Shown piece by piece: positions 51,926 to 63,419 of a stretch of 64,000 nucleotides of DNA (position 1 is its first letter; every line of letters begins with the position of its first letter). The position numbers and the translations under genes were made by a program. The stretch comes from Thelephora terrestris (taxonomy: Eukaryota > Basidiomycota > Agaricomycetes > Thelephorales > Thelephoraceae), in contig WIUZ02000001.1 in assembly GCA_015956445.1 (NCBI GenBank), positions 124,001 to 188,000 of the forward strand, written 5' to 3'. The notes beneath the pieces are model-generated. The model saw only the letters and a list, made by a program, of their open reading frames with translations. It was not told the origin of the DNA and searched no databases.

Positions 51926-54900
51926 TGTGTACGCTTTGTCTTGTATTATTACTACGAATAAGACCAATGTCTTGAATGATTTGTGTGATCTTCCTCAACA
52001 TGTCACGTGTTTGTGACAGGAGGTGAGGGAAGACGGTTCCGATACTGAGTCAACCGTTCCAACTGACAGGTTGAGTTGGAGGTCCAGCGTAGGCACCTCA
52101 CTAGACTTGCAGTTCAGGATTCCACCCAGGGGTCTGATGAGGGAGACAGAGGGTTGCTCTTCGACTACGTCGACAGCGCTGCCAAGCAGTCACCCGGTGA
52201 TGGAGATGTGGAACCAAGTGTTCCAAAGTTCTGTGACATCTGGGTGGCTGATGGGTCCCTTCGAAGGAGTCTCTTCCTATTGACTTGAACTAGTAGTTCA
52301 GTTGAGTGCGGAGGATGGGGACGCCATGTTCAGAGCGCTTATCGCTGGGAGAAGAGGTTGGCTGAACCAGGATGGACAGCTCAAGCATTGGGTGCCTGTA
52401 GAAGATACAATCGACTTCTAGATAGCTTTGGACTTTCGTTGTACCAGTGTAGCGTTCCGTTTTGTGCCTTGAATACACTTGTGCATTTTCGTGGTTTGAA
52501 TGATGAAATGAAGGAAAGGAGTGTGAAGCATTCAAACAATTAGAAAAGGTAAGAAGAGTTCAAAGAAAGAGCATGTTATAAAAAGTTTTTTTTTTAAAAT
52601 ACCATGTTCCTGACACATTGTTCTTTGGTGGGATATTCCAACTGATCTCCCTTTCACTGTTATAGAGTACCTCAACAGCTTCAAACAACTCAGTAACCAA
52701 GACTTTGAACTGTTCATTCAACATCTTGTTGAATTTTGCCAAGACTACAATTCCCCCATTTATCCCTACCAATTCGAGTCTCCACTCACTCTTGATATAC
52801 CTCCGCCTCTCATCCCCACCCCCAGAACTCCCTTCACCCAACCTCAACCCAACACTCCCTACCCCACTAATCCTCTAGCGCCCCACAGAAAGTAAGCAGG
52901 CCTTCAACCCTGACAGTACCTGGCAAAAACCGACCCAGTACATCGCAAAGACATTCTGAATTTTCCAGGCTAATTTCTTTATAGCATTCTGAAACAGAAA
53001 ATGGTCAGTACATTCACAGTGTTCCGGTAATGTTACAATTAGGTAATCCATGGGTACGTTCAAAATTTTCCCAAAGAAAGTAACCTCGACATTGACAATC
53101 GGTGCATTTACAATGTTCCTGACCAGGAAAATTCAAAATGCACCCAAACAGTGTGTTTGCAGTGTTCTGGGGTGGTACATCCAGAATGTACTGGTGCCGT
53201 TGACTGCAATGTACTGAGTTCAGCAAAGCTCAGGGACACCGCAGGAACACTGCAAGGAAACTGGAAAACTGGGAACATTTTGAATGAACTTGTGATTTTC
53301 CCAGTTTTTCAGTTTCCTTGCAGTTAGTGTTCCTGATGTTTGCCAAACTCAGTACATCGCAGTCAACAGCACCAGTACATTCTGGATGTACCACCCCGGA
53401 ACACTGCAAACACACTGTTTGGGTGCATTTTGAATTTTCCTGACCAGGAACATTGTAAATGCACTGATTGTCAACATTGAGGTTACTTTCTTTGGAAAAG
53501 TTCTGAACGTACTATGGATTACCTAATGGCAACATCACCGGAACACTGTGAGTGTACTGACCATTTTTTGTCCCAGAACACTGCAAGGAAATTGGCCTGG
53601 AAATCTCAGAATGTGTTTGTGATGTACTGGGTTAGTTTTTGCCAGGTACATTGTCCATTTCCTTGCAATGAACTTGCATTGTTCTGGACCAGAACACCAG
53701 CCCTTGACCCCCAGTGATTGATATCAATCCACGCCAACCTGTGGCAGGACACCCGGCGACAGGCCTGAAAAAATTCCTAAATCCTAAAATGGGAAATCAG
53801 TAAACATGCTGATTATGTCAACCAACATCCCAAACCTAAATTGATAAAATCCTTGCTCAGGTCGGCAGTGGCGCAACAGTTTATAACATCTCCCAAAGAG
53901 GGATAGGGACGAGAACAATCATGACAAGCGTGGACAAACCCATCCATGTTGAAGCCACCCTCCTGGACGGACGGGAGAGTGAGAAGAAGAACAACAAGTA
54001 GGAGTGCAAGTGTTGGTACAAGGCATGTTGGCTGTGTGTGTAACAAAGGTGGTTTGTTGAAAGACCTAGTCATCCAACCCCCCTTTGGTTATATACCAAA
54101 TGCCACACCCCTTCCATGACTCAGGAGCTGAGTCATCTTTTCTATTGTTTACTGCACACAACCTACATGACATCATATGCCCCTATTTTTAGTCATATGC
54201 TCCATTTTTGCCATTGGCTATCACTCAGCCAACTCACATTCATGTCCACTTTCTTTGTCATGCTCTCATTTTGCTATTCACTGTTATTGTTGTGCATGAG
54301 TCAGCATGACTCATTTGTACCTTTATTACTAAGATTCTTAGTCACCCTGCACACAGACCAGGCTGTGCTGTACATGGACCTTGTATGACTCTGTTTGTAT
54401 ATTAGTTTAGTCACTAGTCACAAGTCATGTCACAAATCTAGGTAGTATATATACTTGAGGTAGTTTAGCTTGTACTTCCCTAGATTTGTTATCATCAGAC
54501 TCTCTGTGACCTCTACTGCTGTGTGCTAAGAGCAAGAGTATCTGAAGTCCCTTGTCTCCCTCTTTCTCCTCCTCTCTATTTAGTCTGTGAAGAGACTTCC
54601 AATATCCCTGGGATTGCTATAGGGTGATTACTGTGGGTTTGACCCCCTGTTTGTGATAGGTTTAGATAGCAAGAGTGTTATTGAACTGCAGAGGTCACAT
54701 CGGCCTGACAATGGCAAAACTTGTTTTATATAACAATGCACACAAGGATATCTGAAGCATGGAAATGTGTGGGAAGAGAGAGGCAGGATGAGAAGCCTGG
54801 AGGGCTATCCGACTGGGTGATAAGAACCTGGGTATGGGGTCAGCTGCATTTCCAAAGTAGTAGGAGGTAGACAACGCATGAGGTGAACCTCATACCCAGG

Positions 54901-55357
54901 AGCTAGTCATTGTCAGAAACATGATATTTTTAAACTTGTTATAACAACACTCTTTCTTCAAACTATTCTTATCTTTTCTTATCATTTAAACACTTCACAC
55001 TCCTTTCTCTTCATTCCCCCATCATGCAGACAACAGACGTGCAATTGATTCAAGGCACTATCGTAACAACAAGCTAGTTATGTATAGAAACTGGGAGTTG
55101 AATCCCACTTGACCTGGCGTGCTACCAGGAACCCTTTCAGACATCGTCAAATCACCTCCTCCCCATCCGATTGACCTGCCTACCTCTCCAGACTCAAGGA
55201 GCGTCCCTGACCAACCATCAATGCCTCGAGCATAGTGTCTCCATCTTCAGGACCCAGCTGAACGATTAGTTCAAGCCTGTAAGAAGACACTCCTTTGTAG
55301 GGTCCCACCAGCTGGCCAGATATCCCCAAATTCCTCAACACCTGGTCAAGCAACTCT

Positions 55358-56425
55358 CACTGGGGGCAAGGGGTCAAATACCCAGTGGGTACATGCTGAA
55401 CACATTGTGATCACAGTAAAAAAGTAATCGCAATGTGCCCAGTGGGGGAAATTTGAATACATTCAAATGTGCCTGGTCATGTGAATCCAATGTGTGCAGT
55501 GGGGACATAGTGATCACATTCACAATGTGCCTGTCAATTTGATCTCAATCTGCCTATTGGGCACATTTTGATTTTAATCACAATGTACACATCAATGTGA
55601 TTTCAATGTGCCCAGTGGGGACATTTTGATTGCAATCACAATGTATCCACCAATGTGATCTCGATGTGCACACTGGGCACATTTCAAGTTCTTTCACAAA
55701 GGGCCCATCAATTTGTTTACAATGTACCCAGCTCATTACATAATGATTTCTTTCACAATTTTGTCCACAATGTGTCCAGCATGTGGCTGAGCCACTCATT
55801 CAAACTTCTTTCAAAGATCATCCAGTGATGTGGAAATAATGTCCCCAGGGGGTTCTTTTTGAAGTAATCACAATGTAATCTCAATATTGTTCAATTTCAC
55901 TATGAACTTTCAAAGAAATCACTATGTATATGGCTGTACACATTCTAGACACATCACTGGATACTTTGTGAAAGAAGTTTGAATGAATGGCTCAGCCACA
56001 TGCTGGACACATTGTGGACAAAATTGTGAAAGAAATCATTATGTAATGAGCTGGGTACATTGTAAACAAATTGATGGGCCCTTTGTGAAAGAACTTGAAA
56101 TGTGCCCAGTGTGCACATCGAGATCACATTTGTGGATACATTGTGATTGCAATCAAAATGTCCCCACTGGGCACATTGAAATCACATTGATGTGTACATT
56201 GTGATTAAAATTAAAATGTGCCCAGTGAGAAAATTGAGATCAAATTGATGGCTACATTGTGAATGTGATCACCATGTTCCCACTTGGCACATTGGATTCA
56301 CATGGCCAGGCACATTTTGAATGTATTCAAATTTCCCCAACTGGGCACATTGTGATCACTTGTTGACTGTGATCACAATTTGTTCAGCATGTACCCACTG
56401 GATATTTGGCCCCTTGCCCCCAGTG
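55358..56425. mobile_element. M9: palindromic CACTG MITE, TSD TCT
   Basis: It runs from CACTGGGGGCAAGGGGTCA to GGCCCCTTGCCCCCAGTG, flanked by TCT at 55355-55357 and 56426-56428. The 1068-bp arms mirror within one base. It is the same subfamily as M2 and M4 and lies in the F1e gene. Confidence 0.92.
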
Positions 56426-56470
56426 TCTAGGATCGGATGACTCTTTGGCAGCAGAGGAGCCCCTTCAGCT

Positions 56471-58780
56471 ATCTTTTCTCCATGGGTCATGGGCCATGCA
56501 ACATTGTACAATGTGTTGTACAACCCATGACCCATGGGAAATAGATAGGTATCTGTTGCCCATGCCCCATGGGTTGTACAATGGTATATGCTGCCCATGC
56601 CCCATGGGTTGTACAACACTATCTGTTCCCCATGGGGCATGAGTTTTACAACACTATCCATTCCCCATGCCTCATGGGTTGTACAACGCTATCCATTCCC
56701 CATGGGGCATGGGTTGTACAACACTATCCATTCCCCATGGGGCATGGGCTGTACAACACTATCCTTCTCCCATGCCCCATGGGTTGTACAACACTATCTG
56801 TTCCCCATGCCTCATGGGTTGTACAACACTATCCTTTCCCCATGGGGCATGGGTTGTACAACACTATCCATTTCCCATGCCCCATGTGTTGTACAATGCT
56901 ATCCATTCCCCATGGGGCATGGGTTGTACAATAGCATCTTGTGCCCATGGGGCATCAGTTTCACAATGGTGTCCTTTCTCCATGACCCATGGATTGTATC
57001 ACTATTCCAGGAAAGGAGATACTTCATAAATCAACCATCATAAGAGGTCCTTTATGGACAACCAACAGGATACACTTAATGAGTTACATAACAAACTGTG
57101 TGACTTTGAAAAAAATCAAACTCTGTTTGTATGCATGATAGACCACATATCAGTTTGTGGCTCTAACCTAATGGAAACTAAAATTAACCTGATAATAGCC
57201 ACAACCTAATCCTAAATCTAACCTGACCCAATGTAAACCTGACCCATGACCCTAAGCTTAACCTAATCCTAAACCTGGACTAATCCCAAATCTAACCCTA
57301 CCCTAACCTAACCTAACCCTAACCTAACCTAAACCTAACCTAACCTAACCTAGTATGGGCAAACCTAACCCACCTATCATGTCTTATTGCAGCCTAATGT
57401 CATATATACCAGCCAAAACTCCCTTCACCCAGTTGCAAACATATGACTTGGGTCACAGGACCATAGAGCAAACTGCAGTCCCCTCAGTCTATGCTCGACC
57501 ATCCCATAAGCCCACAGACCCACATATATCATCAGCAACCCAGTAACATGTTTGTCACCAATGTTCAACCACAAACCACCCTCACCCTTTGTTCTGTGCC
57601 ATCTCACAGACAAACCATAACTCAAACTCATCCTCCTCATTGGGCCCACAAGCAAGTGGCCTACAAACATATGGTTTATAGACCTATAACATAGTCCACA
57701 AAAGGATTAGTATGGGTGGGTGAGCTAGAGTTATGGTTAGGCTTTAAGATAGCACAGAACAAAGGGTGGGAGTGGTTTGGGGTTGAACATGGGTGACAAA
57801 CTTGCTGCTGGGTTGCTGATGATATATATGTGGGTCTGTGGGCTTATGGGATGGTTGAGCACAGAGTGAGGGGACTGCAGTTTGATTTATGGTCCTGTGA
57901 CCCAAGTCATATGTTTGCAACTGGGTGAAGGGAGTTTTGGCTGGTATATATGACATTAGGCTGCAATAAGACATGATAGGTGGGTTAGGTTTGCCCATAC
58001 TAGGTTAGGTTAGGTTAGGTTTAGGTTAGGTTAGGGTTAGGTTAGGTTAGGGTAGGGTTAGATTTGGGATTAGTCCAGGTTTAGGATTAGGTTAAGCTTA
58101 GGGTCATGGGTCAGGTTTACATTGGGTCAGGTTAGATTTAGGATTAGGTTGTGGCTATTATCAGGTTAATTTTAGTTTCCATTAGGTTAGAGCCACAAAC
58201 TGATATGTGGTCTATCATGCATACAAACAGAGTTTGATTTTTTCAAAGTCACACAGTTTGTTATGTAACTCATTAAGTGTATCCTGTTGGTTGTCCATAA
58301 AGGACCTCTTATGATGGTTGATTTATGAAGTATCTCCTTTCCTGGAATAGTGATACAATCCATGGGTCATGGAGAAAGGACACCATTGTGAAACTGATGC
58401 CCCATGGGCACAAGATGCTATTGTACAGCCCATGCCCCATGGGGAATGGATAGCATTGTACAACACATGGGGCATGGGAAATGGATAGTGTTGTACAACC
58501 CATGAGGCATGGAGAACAGATAGTGTTGTACAACCCATGGGGCATGGAGAGCGAGCGTATACCGTTGTACAACCCATGGGGCATGGGCAGCATATACCGT
58601 TGTACAACCCATGGGGCATGGGCAGCATATACTGTTGTACAACCCATGGGGCATGGGCAGCATATACCATTGTACAACCCATGGGGCATGAGCAACGGAT
58701 ACCTATCTATTTCCCATGGGTCATGGGTTGTACGACGCGTTGTACAATGTTGCATGGCCCATGACCCATGGAGAAAAGAT
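56471..58780. mobile_element. P2: 2.3-kb palindromic element with minisatellite arms
   Basis: It begins ATCTTTTCTCCATGGGTCATGG and ends with the reverse complement at 58780. AGCT lies on both sides (56467-56470, 58781-58784); because AGCT is itself a palindrome, the exact edge (a 4-bp AGCT or a TA duplication) is ambiguous. Each arm holds a minisatellite of about 37 bp, then unique sequence and CCTAACC runs (57290-57355, mirrored 57970-58065). The spacer is about 57625-57725. No genuine gene is seen. Confidence 0.85.
56481..57000 (+). repeat. P2 left-arm minisatellite
   Basis: Units of about 37 bp contain CCATGGGGCATGGGTTGTAC followed by AACACTATCC. Variants CCCCATGGGGCAT and CCATGCCCCATGG occur. 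About 12 units here against about 8 in the mirror array at 58360-58770, so the arms differ in copy number. Confidence 0.85.
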
Positions 58781-59386
58781 AGCTGAACCCTGTGAGCAGA
58801 GTCGACGTAGTCGGCAAGCAAGCCTCCATTTCCCTCATTGGAGGCCTTTTTGGAACCCTTGATGGCAAGCTGAGTGAGGTAGCAATGCTGGATCTCTGAC
58901 TTGACCTGTCGGAACCCTTGGTTGACCTTGTATCAGAACAGTTGTCCTCCATCTCCACCAGACTCATCACCATCTGAACCGACTGGAAGAGGGTAAGGAC
59001 TTGAGGCTGCCATACGACCTATACAACTAAACTTGGAGTGTTTACAACACTGCCAAGTTTGAGTCAGACCTACTTCAGTAGCCCTCGGTACATCCTCGGC
59101 CTTGTCAATGTCATCTCCTCGATTGGGACCAACCGACCAATTGGACGAAGCTGACGAGGGCTGGAGATCCCTTTCGGGAAACGTGGACAGTTTTCCTTGT
59201 CAGACGCCTCCAAGACGGAAGCCGGAGCAGGTGTGGGAATGGGAGCCTCGTTTTCTACAGGAGGTGTGGCGTAGGATGATGGGTTGGGAGATGGAGCAGC
59301 CTCATCTTTGGCATACTCCAGTCAAAATGGAACCTCTTGTGAACCCTGGCCCACTAACTGCAGAGGACTCTTGGCACAGTGGCACA

Positions 59387-59425
59387 TACTGGGGGCAAGG
59401 GGTCAAATACCCGGTGGGTACATGT
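59387..59425. mobile_element. M10: left terminus of a CACTG-type MITE, cut by F3c
   Basis: TACTGGGGGCAAGGGGTCAA (first base T rather than C) continues ATACCCGGTGGGTACATGT as in M2, M4 and M9, then F3c starts at 59426 after CATGT. No matching right end is in the window. Confidence 0.75.
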
Positions 59426-59565
59426 TGTCAGGCCGACGCGACCTCTACAGTTCAATAGCACTCTTGCTATCTAAACCTATCACACACAGGGGTCAAACAC
59501 ACAGTTATAACCCTGTTGCAAACCCAGGGATATCGGAAATCTCTTCACAGACTAGATTGGAGAAG
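59426..59565 (-). mobile_element. F3c: terminal 140 bp of an F3 element
   Basis: TGTCAGGCCGACGCGACC at 59426 is the reverse complement of the F3b right end, and homology continues to CTAGATTGGAGAAG (59565). F2e then begins. The left flank CATGT is the candidate duplication. Confidence 0.85.
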
Positions 59566-60072
59566 TGTCACGAACGCGTGACATAGTAGCCAAGATTTCA
59601 CAAGTCATCCAAGACATTGGTCTCATTCGCAGTAATAATAGTACAAAAAGGGTAAAAAGGAACTACAAACTCAGACAAGAACAAACGGGTCAATGTCACA
59701 TGAACAGTTCTGGGGAAGAGGACAGCGATGAGCGAAGTGGTGAGGGTTATGAATACTCTCAGGACAGTAAGCCCACTCTCGCGTCACCGGATCCTGCCAA
59801 CACTCCCTACATCCCAACACGTCATGAGATAAACTATCATACATCTCGCGTCGCACGTCCGACAAGGCCTCGCTCACTAATGCGAACCCATAGCGGTCTT
59901 GGAGACCCGCCACTTCCACCTTCAACTTCATCCTCACCTGCCGTGACTTGTCGGAGGGACGACAACGTTGACCAGAACGAGTCATCGGACTCTTGCGGGT
60001 CTTCTTCCTCTGGGACCTCTCCACCATCTGGCGAACTGGGGCAGGACTCCAGGGAGGGGATGGAGGGAGAGG
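59566..60072 (+). mobile_element. F2e: terminal part of an F2 element, cut by P3
   Basis: TGTCACGAACGCGTGACATAG starts at 59566 after AGAAG and follows F2c (reverse) until GAGGGAGAGG at 60072, where P3 begins. It carries the C-terminal coding part of the Cys/His-rich gene on the minus strand (stop at 59671, LGCRECWQDPVTREWAYC, FAHRCPLPQNCSCDIDPF), with no stop in the remaining frame. Promoter and N-terminus are absent. Confidence 0.85.
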
Positions 60073-60429
60073 CACTAGTGGTAGTTAACTTTTACTGAGT
60101 AAAGTGTGATAACTGGTCAGATTTCACCCTCAAAGTTATCATGATAACTTTGAGTACTGCTCAACCCATACTCACCCACTGTTTTGGGTTGATGGGAGAG
60201 GTCCCAATTAGGCAGGTGCCGAGGGTGTGGATTGCCTGGGAGTCTGGGTGGGTTTCCTTTTTGGGAATATCCCAGAAAGGAAATATTGATGGCTTATGTA
60301 AGCAATGATGGGAAACAGAATAGATGGAATGTCTATAAAAGGAAATACTATAGAAAGAAATACCATAAGAGGAAATTTGATGGATTACATAATGGGATCA
60401 TGTGACTTCCTAAAAATGAAATTTTACCT

Positions 60430-60570
60430 GGTATGTTATTTTTACCAAATATGTTATTTTTACCAAATATGTTATTTTTACCAAATATGTTATTTTTACC
60501 AAATATGTTATTTTTACCAAATATGTTATTTTACCAAATATGTTATTTTTACCAAATATGCTATTTTTTT
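60430..60570 (+). repeat. 18-bp array TTATTTTTACCAAATATG, P3 left arm
   Basis: About eight near-identical 18-bp units, some lacking one T. The mirror array on the right arm is listed separately. Confidence 0.9.
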
Positions 60571-60979
60571 TACCAGATTTGTTATTTTTCTAACTACAGC
60601 AATTTCTAAGTATGAGAACTTCTAAATCGCATAATTTTCAAGGATAGTGACCTTTCAATAAGTTGATTTTCCAACATTACAATTGGAAGGTCTTCATTTC
60701 AATGGAATTTATGTAAACTTTTCTTTGCCTTTTCTACCATATGATAGAATATGGTTCTGTTTGTAGTCATGACCTTAACCTAACCTAAACCGACCCTAAT
60801 TCAACTTGATTTTGTTTTATCTTATCTCAGCTAACCCCTAATCTAATCTAATCTACAAGTGTTTCATCTAATCTACCCAAAATAGTCCACCTGACCTAAC
60901 CTAACCTACAGTAAATCCAACCCACTGTAAATGTAATCTACCATAAACATAATCTACAGTAAACATAATCTACGGTAAA

Positions 60980-61225
60980 CATAGTCTACAGTAAACGTAG
61001 TCTACGGCAAACGTAGTCTACAGCAAACATAGTCTACGGCAAACGTAGTCTACAGCAAACATAGTCTACGGTAAACGTAGTCTACGGTAAACGTAGTCTA
61101 CGGTAAACGTAGTCTACGGTAAACGTAGTCTACGGTAAACGTAGTCTACGGTAAACGTAGTCTACGGTAAACGTAGTCTACGGTAAACGTAGTCTACGGT
61201 AAACGTAGTCTATGGTAAATGTAGT
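60980..61225 (+). repeat. 16-bp array ACGTAGTCTACGGTAA, P3 left arm
   Basis: Units repeat every 16 bp, most identical between about 61070 and 61205. The mirror array is at about 62815-63000. The unit contains the near-palindrome TAGTCTA. Confidence 0.9.
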
Positions 61226-61314
61226 CTATGGTAACCTTAATCTACCGTAAACGTACTCTACCGTAAACGTACTCTACCGTAAATGTACTCTACTGTAAAC
61301 ATAATCTACCTTAA

Positions 61315-61700
61315 ACTTAACCTAAACCTAACCTAACCTAAACCTAACCCAACCTAACCTAAACCTAACCTAACCTAACCTAAACCTAACCTAACCTAAC
61401 CTAAACCTAACCTAACCTAACCTACCGTCAATGTAAACCTAACCTGACCTAACCTACCCTAAACCTAACCTACTCTACACCTAACCTACCCTAAACCTAA
61501 CCTGTCCCAAACCTAAACCTAACCTACCCTAAACCCCACCCTACAGTAGTCCACCTAACCTTACCTGACCCTGTTCTAAAGTAGCCTTACCCAACCCAAT
61601 ATGGTCTACTTGACCTAACCTAACTAAATCTATCTGGCCCTGACCTGACCTAACCTGATCTAACCCAGCCTAGCATAACCTAACCTAATCTGCAAAAATG
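61315..61700 (+). repeat. CCTAACC/CCTAAACC array, P3 left arm
   Basis: Telomere-like but irregular CCTAA(A)CC units. The mirror (62290-62730) contains a regular higher-order unit of about 21 bp (GGTTTAGGTTAGGTTAGGTTA) repeated about six times, again longer on the right arm than on the left. Confidence 0.85.
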
Positions 61701-63419
61701 TGAACCTAGCTCAACCTATCCTCACCCAGCCCATTAGTATGTAACTTGGTTTATGGGAACACAGGATGAACCACACACTTCCCAACTACAAGCTGACAAT
61801 TGCTCAAGTGCATCTACTTTGCTGGACCTACAAGCCAGTGGACCTATAAGCCTATATGCCCACAAACCCATGGGGACCTATACTCAGTACATGTGACAAG
61901 CCATATAATGTTCCAGACTGCAACCTGGCTGCAACCCAAGCCCTTTCACCCTGCAGGCTAATGGACTCATCAACTCAAACCCTTACAGATCTGTAGGCCC
62001 ATAATACACCAACTGGCTAATAGGCCCAGCTAGGTGGACAAGTTTGGGTTGCAGTCAGGTTGCAGTCTGGAACATTATATGGCTTGTCACATGTACTGAG
62101 TATAGGTCCCCATGGGTTTGTGGGCATATAGGCTTATAGGTCCACTGGCTTGTAGGTCCAGCAAAGTAGATGCACTTGAGCAATTGTCAGCTTGTAGTTG
62201 GGAAGTGTGTGGTTCATCCTGTGTTCCCATAAACCAAGTTACATACTAATGGGCTGGGTGAGGATAGGTTGAGCTAGGTTCACATTTTTGCAGATTAGGT
62301 TAGGTTATGCTAGGCTGGGTTAGATCAGGTTAGGTCAGGTCAGGGCCAGATAGATTTAGTTAGGTTAGGTCAAGTAGACCATATTGGGTTGGGTAAGGCT
62401 ACTTTAGAACAGGGTCAGGTAAGGTTAGGTGGACTACTGTAGGGTGGGGTTTAGGGTAGGTTAGGTTTAGGTTTGGGACAGGTTAGGTTTAGGGTAGGTT
62501 AGGTGTAGAGTAGGTTAGGTTTAGGGTAGGTTAGGTCAGGTTAGGTTTACATTGACGGTAGGTTAGGTTAGGTTAGGTTTAGGTTAGGTTAGGTTAGGTT
62601 TAGGTTAGGTTAGGTTAGGTTTAGGTTAGGTTAGGTTAGGTTTAGGTTAGGTTAGGTTAGGTTTAGGTTAGGTTAGGTTAGGTTTAGGTTAGGTTGGGTT
62701 AGGTTTAGGTTAGGTTAGGTTTAGGTTAAGTTTAAGGTAGATTATGTTTACAGTAGAGTACATTTACGGTAGAGTACGTTTACGGTAGAGTACGTTTACG
62801 GTAGATTAAGGTTACCATAGACTACATTTACCATAGACTACGTTTACCGTAGACTACGTTTACCGTAGACTACGTTTACCGTAGACTACGTTTACCGTAG
62901 ACTACGTTTACCGTAGACTACGTTTACCGTAGACTACGTTTGCCGTAGACTATGTTTGCTGTAGACTACGTTTGCCGTAGACTACGTTTACTGTAGACTA
63001 TGTTTACCGTAGATTATGTTTACTGTAGATTATGTTTATGGTAGATTACATTTACAGTGGGTTGGATTTACTGTAGGTTAGGTTAGGTCAGGTGGACTAT
63101 TTTGGGTAGATTAGATGAAACACTTGTAGATTAGATTAGATTAGGGGTTAGCTGAGATAAGATAAAACAAAATCAAGTTGAATTAGGGTCGGTTTAGGTT
63201 AGGTTAAGGTCATGACTACAAACAGAACCATATTCTATCATATGGTAGAAAAGGCAAAGAAAAGTTTACATAAATCTCATTGAAATGAAGACCTTCCAAT
63301 TGTAATGTTGGAAAATCAACTTATTGAAAGGTCACTATCCTTGAAAATTATGCGATTTAGAAGTTCTCATACTTAGAAATTGCTGTAGTTAGAAAAATAA
63401 CAAATCTGGTATAAAAAAA

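Larger units (their letters stand above)
49792..52018 (-). mobile_element. F2d: complete F2 LTR-like element, TSD GGAGG
   Basis: It runs from TGTCAAGTTTGAAGG (49792, diverged terminus) to GTGTTTGTGACA (52018), flanked by GGAGG at 49787-49791 and 52019-52023. It is 2227 bp, inserted in exon 5 of the F1d gene. It is more diverged from F2a and F2c than they are from each other. Confidence 0.9.
47016..52421 (+). pseudogene. F1d antisense gene, interrupted by M8, S3 and F2d
   Basis: ATG at 47016 (MSFSNNHTYQVANG). Exons 1 and 2 read through in frame (47016-47492) because the first intron (54 nt) has lost its AG acceptor and has no stop. Exon 2 ends early: GTGTGAGAAGG replaces GTTCGAGAAGG, giving TGA at 47490-47492. 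Exon 3 (about 47560-47818) is the coiled coil. M8 splits exon 4 at SDKE. S3 lies in the intron after the conserved GTATGT donor (48856). Exon 5 starts near 49771 and is split by F2d, resuming at 52024 and ending VEDTIDF at 52421, with a further in-frame TGA near 52281. Confidence 0.7.
39751..52615 (-). mobile_element. F1d: F1 LTR-like element with six nested insertions, TSD CATTG
   Basis: The left end TGTCAGGGCCACTC is at 39751 and the right end ATGTTCCTGACA at 52615, flanked by CATTG at 39746-39750 and 52616-52620 inside F2b. The span is 12,865 bp. Subtracting F2c, F3b, M7, M8, S3 and F2d with one duplication each leaves about 3.26 kb, close to the 3304 bp of intact F1c. This arithmetic supports all the assigned boundaries. 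Confidence 0.9.
39402..52900 (+). pseudogene. F2b 207-aa-type gene, split by F1d
   Basis: ATG at 39402 (MFSAPNPFPSNSPIQHP) runs to the F1d insertion at 39750 within the HCPAIIV motif. The remainder (TTCTTTGGTGGGATATTCC onward) continues at 52621 and ends PLAPHRK then TAA near 52892-52895. The duplication CATTG is present once on each side. Apart from the insertion the frame looks readable. Confidence 0.65.
37911..52916 (+). mobile_element. F2b: F2 LTR-like element split by F1d, TSD GTACC
   Basis: Pieces 37911-39750 and 52616-52916 together make an F2 element. It starts TGTCACGAACACGTGACATG and ends TTCAACCCTGACA, with GTACC at 37906-37910 and 52917-52921. The break at CATTG is the duplication of F1d. 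Net length is about 2.14 kb. The genes are oppositely oriented, as in F2a. Confidence 0.88.
37840..53716. mobile_element. M6: CACTG MITE split by F2b, TSD ATT
   Basis: The left piece is 37840-37910 (CACTGGGGGCAAGTGG...) and the right piece 52917-53716 (ending CCTTGACCCCCAGTG), flanked by ATT at 37837-37839 and 53717-53719. The pieces join at GTACC, the duplication of F2b. Net length is about 866 bp and the right piece is largely palindromic (53240-53300 centre). It diverges from the other MITEs internally. Confidence 0.85.
37292..54026 (-). pseudogene. F3a antisense gene, interrupted; intron 2 precisely absent
   Basis: The start is at 54026 (ATG on the minus strand, as in F3b). M6 splits exon 2, and exon 2 resumes at 37836 downward (ILDAAVTHTSNLGVMLMDEVTHVNKRIDTCQ in part). 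Exon 2 and exon 3 are joined without the 55-nt intron of F3b: the junction 37569/37570 reads INLLK-GEVTTLKDL without a break. Exon 3 is followed by a strong donor GTAAGTATC. The 3' exon is cut by M5. Confidence 0.65.
37292..54710 (+). mobile_element. F3a: F3 LTR-like element, outermost shell of a nested cluster
   Basis: Segments 37292-37839 and 53717-54710 are homologous to the complete F3b and become adjacent when M6 (37840-53716, TSD ATT) is removed. It ends CACATCGGCCTGACA at 54710, with TATATATA about 264 nt before the end as in F3b. The left part is lost at M5. The antisense gene is on the minus strand. Confidence 0.82.
54911..59386 (+). mobile_element. F1e: diverged F1 element, interrupted by M9 and P2
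   Basis: TGTCAGAAACATGATATTTTT at 54911 matches the F1c terminus (read from its CCTGACA end) after GTCAT. F1 antisense-gene sequence continues at 55130-55357, 56426-56470 and 58781-59386. The segments are adjacent once M9 (TSD TCT) and P2 are removed. The right part is cut at M10 (59387). Confidence 0.75.
55130..59386 (-). pseudogene. F1e antisense gene remnant
   Basis: Minus-strand remnants of F1 exon 5 (58970-58781 and 55357-55230) and exon 4 (about 59386-59100, with a PSPNPSSYATPPVENEAPIP-like Pro-rich stretch) are recognisable. They are separated by M9 and P2 and carry frame breaks. Exons 1-3 are missing beyond M10. Confidence 0.6.

Noticed and set aside
56569-57043. Repetitive frames with HGLYNT-type repeats
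   Set aside because: They are read through the 37-bp minisatellite, open in more than one frame and in both arms of P2.
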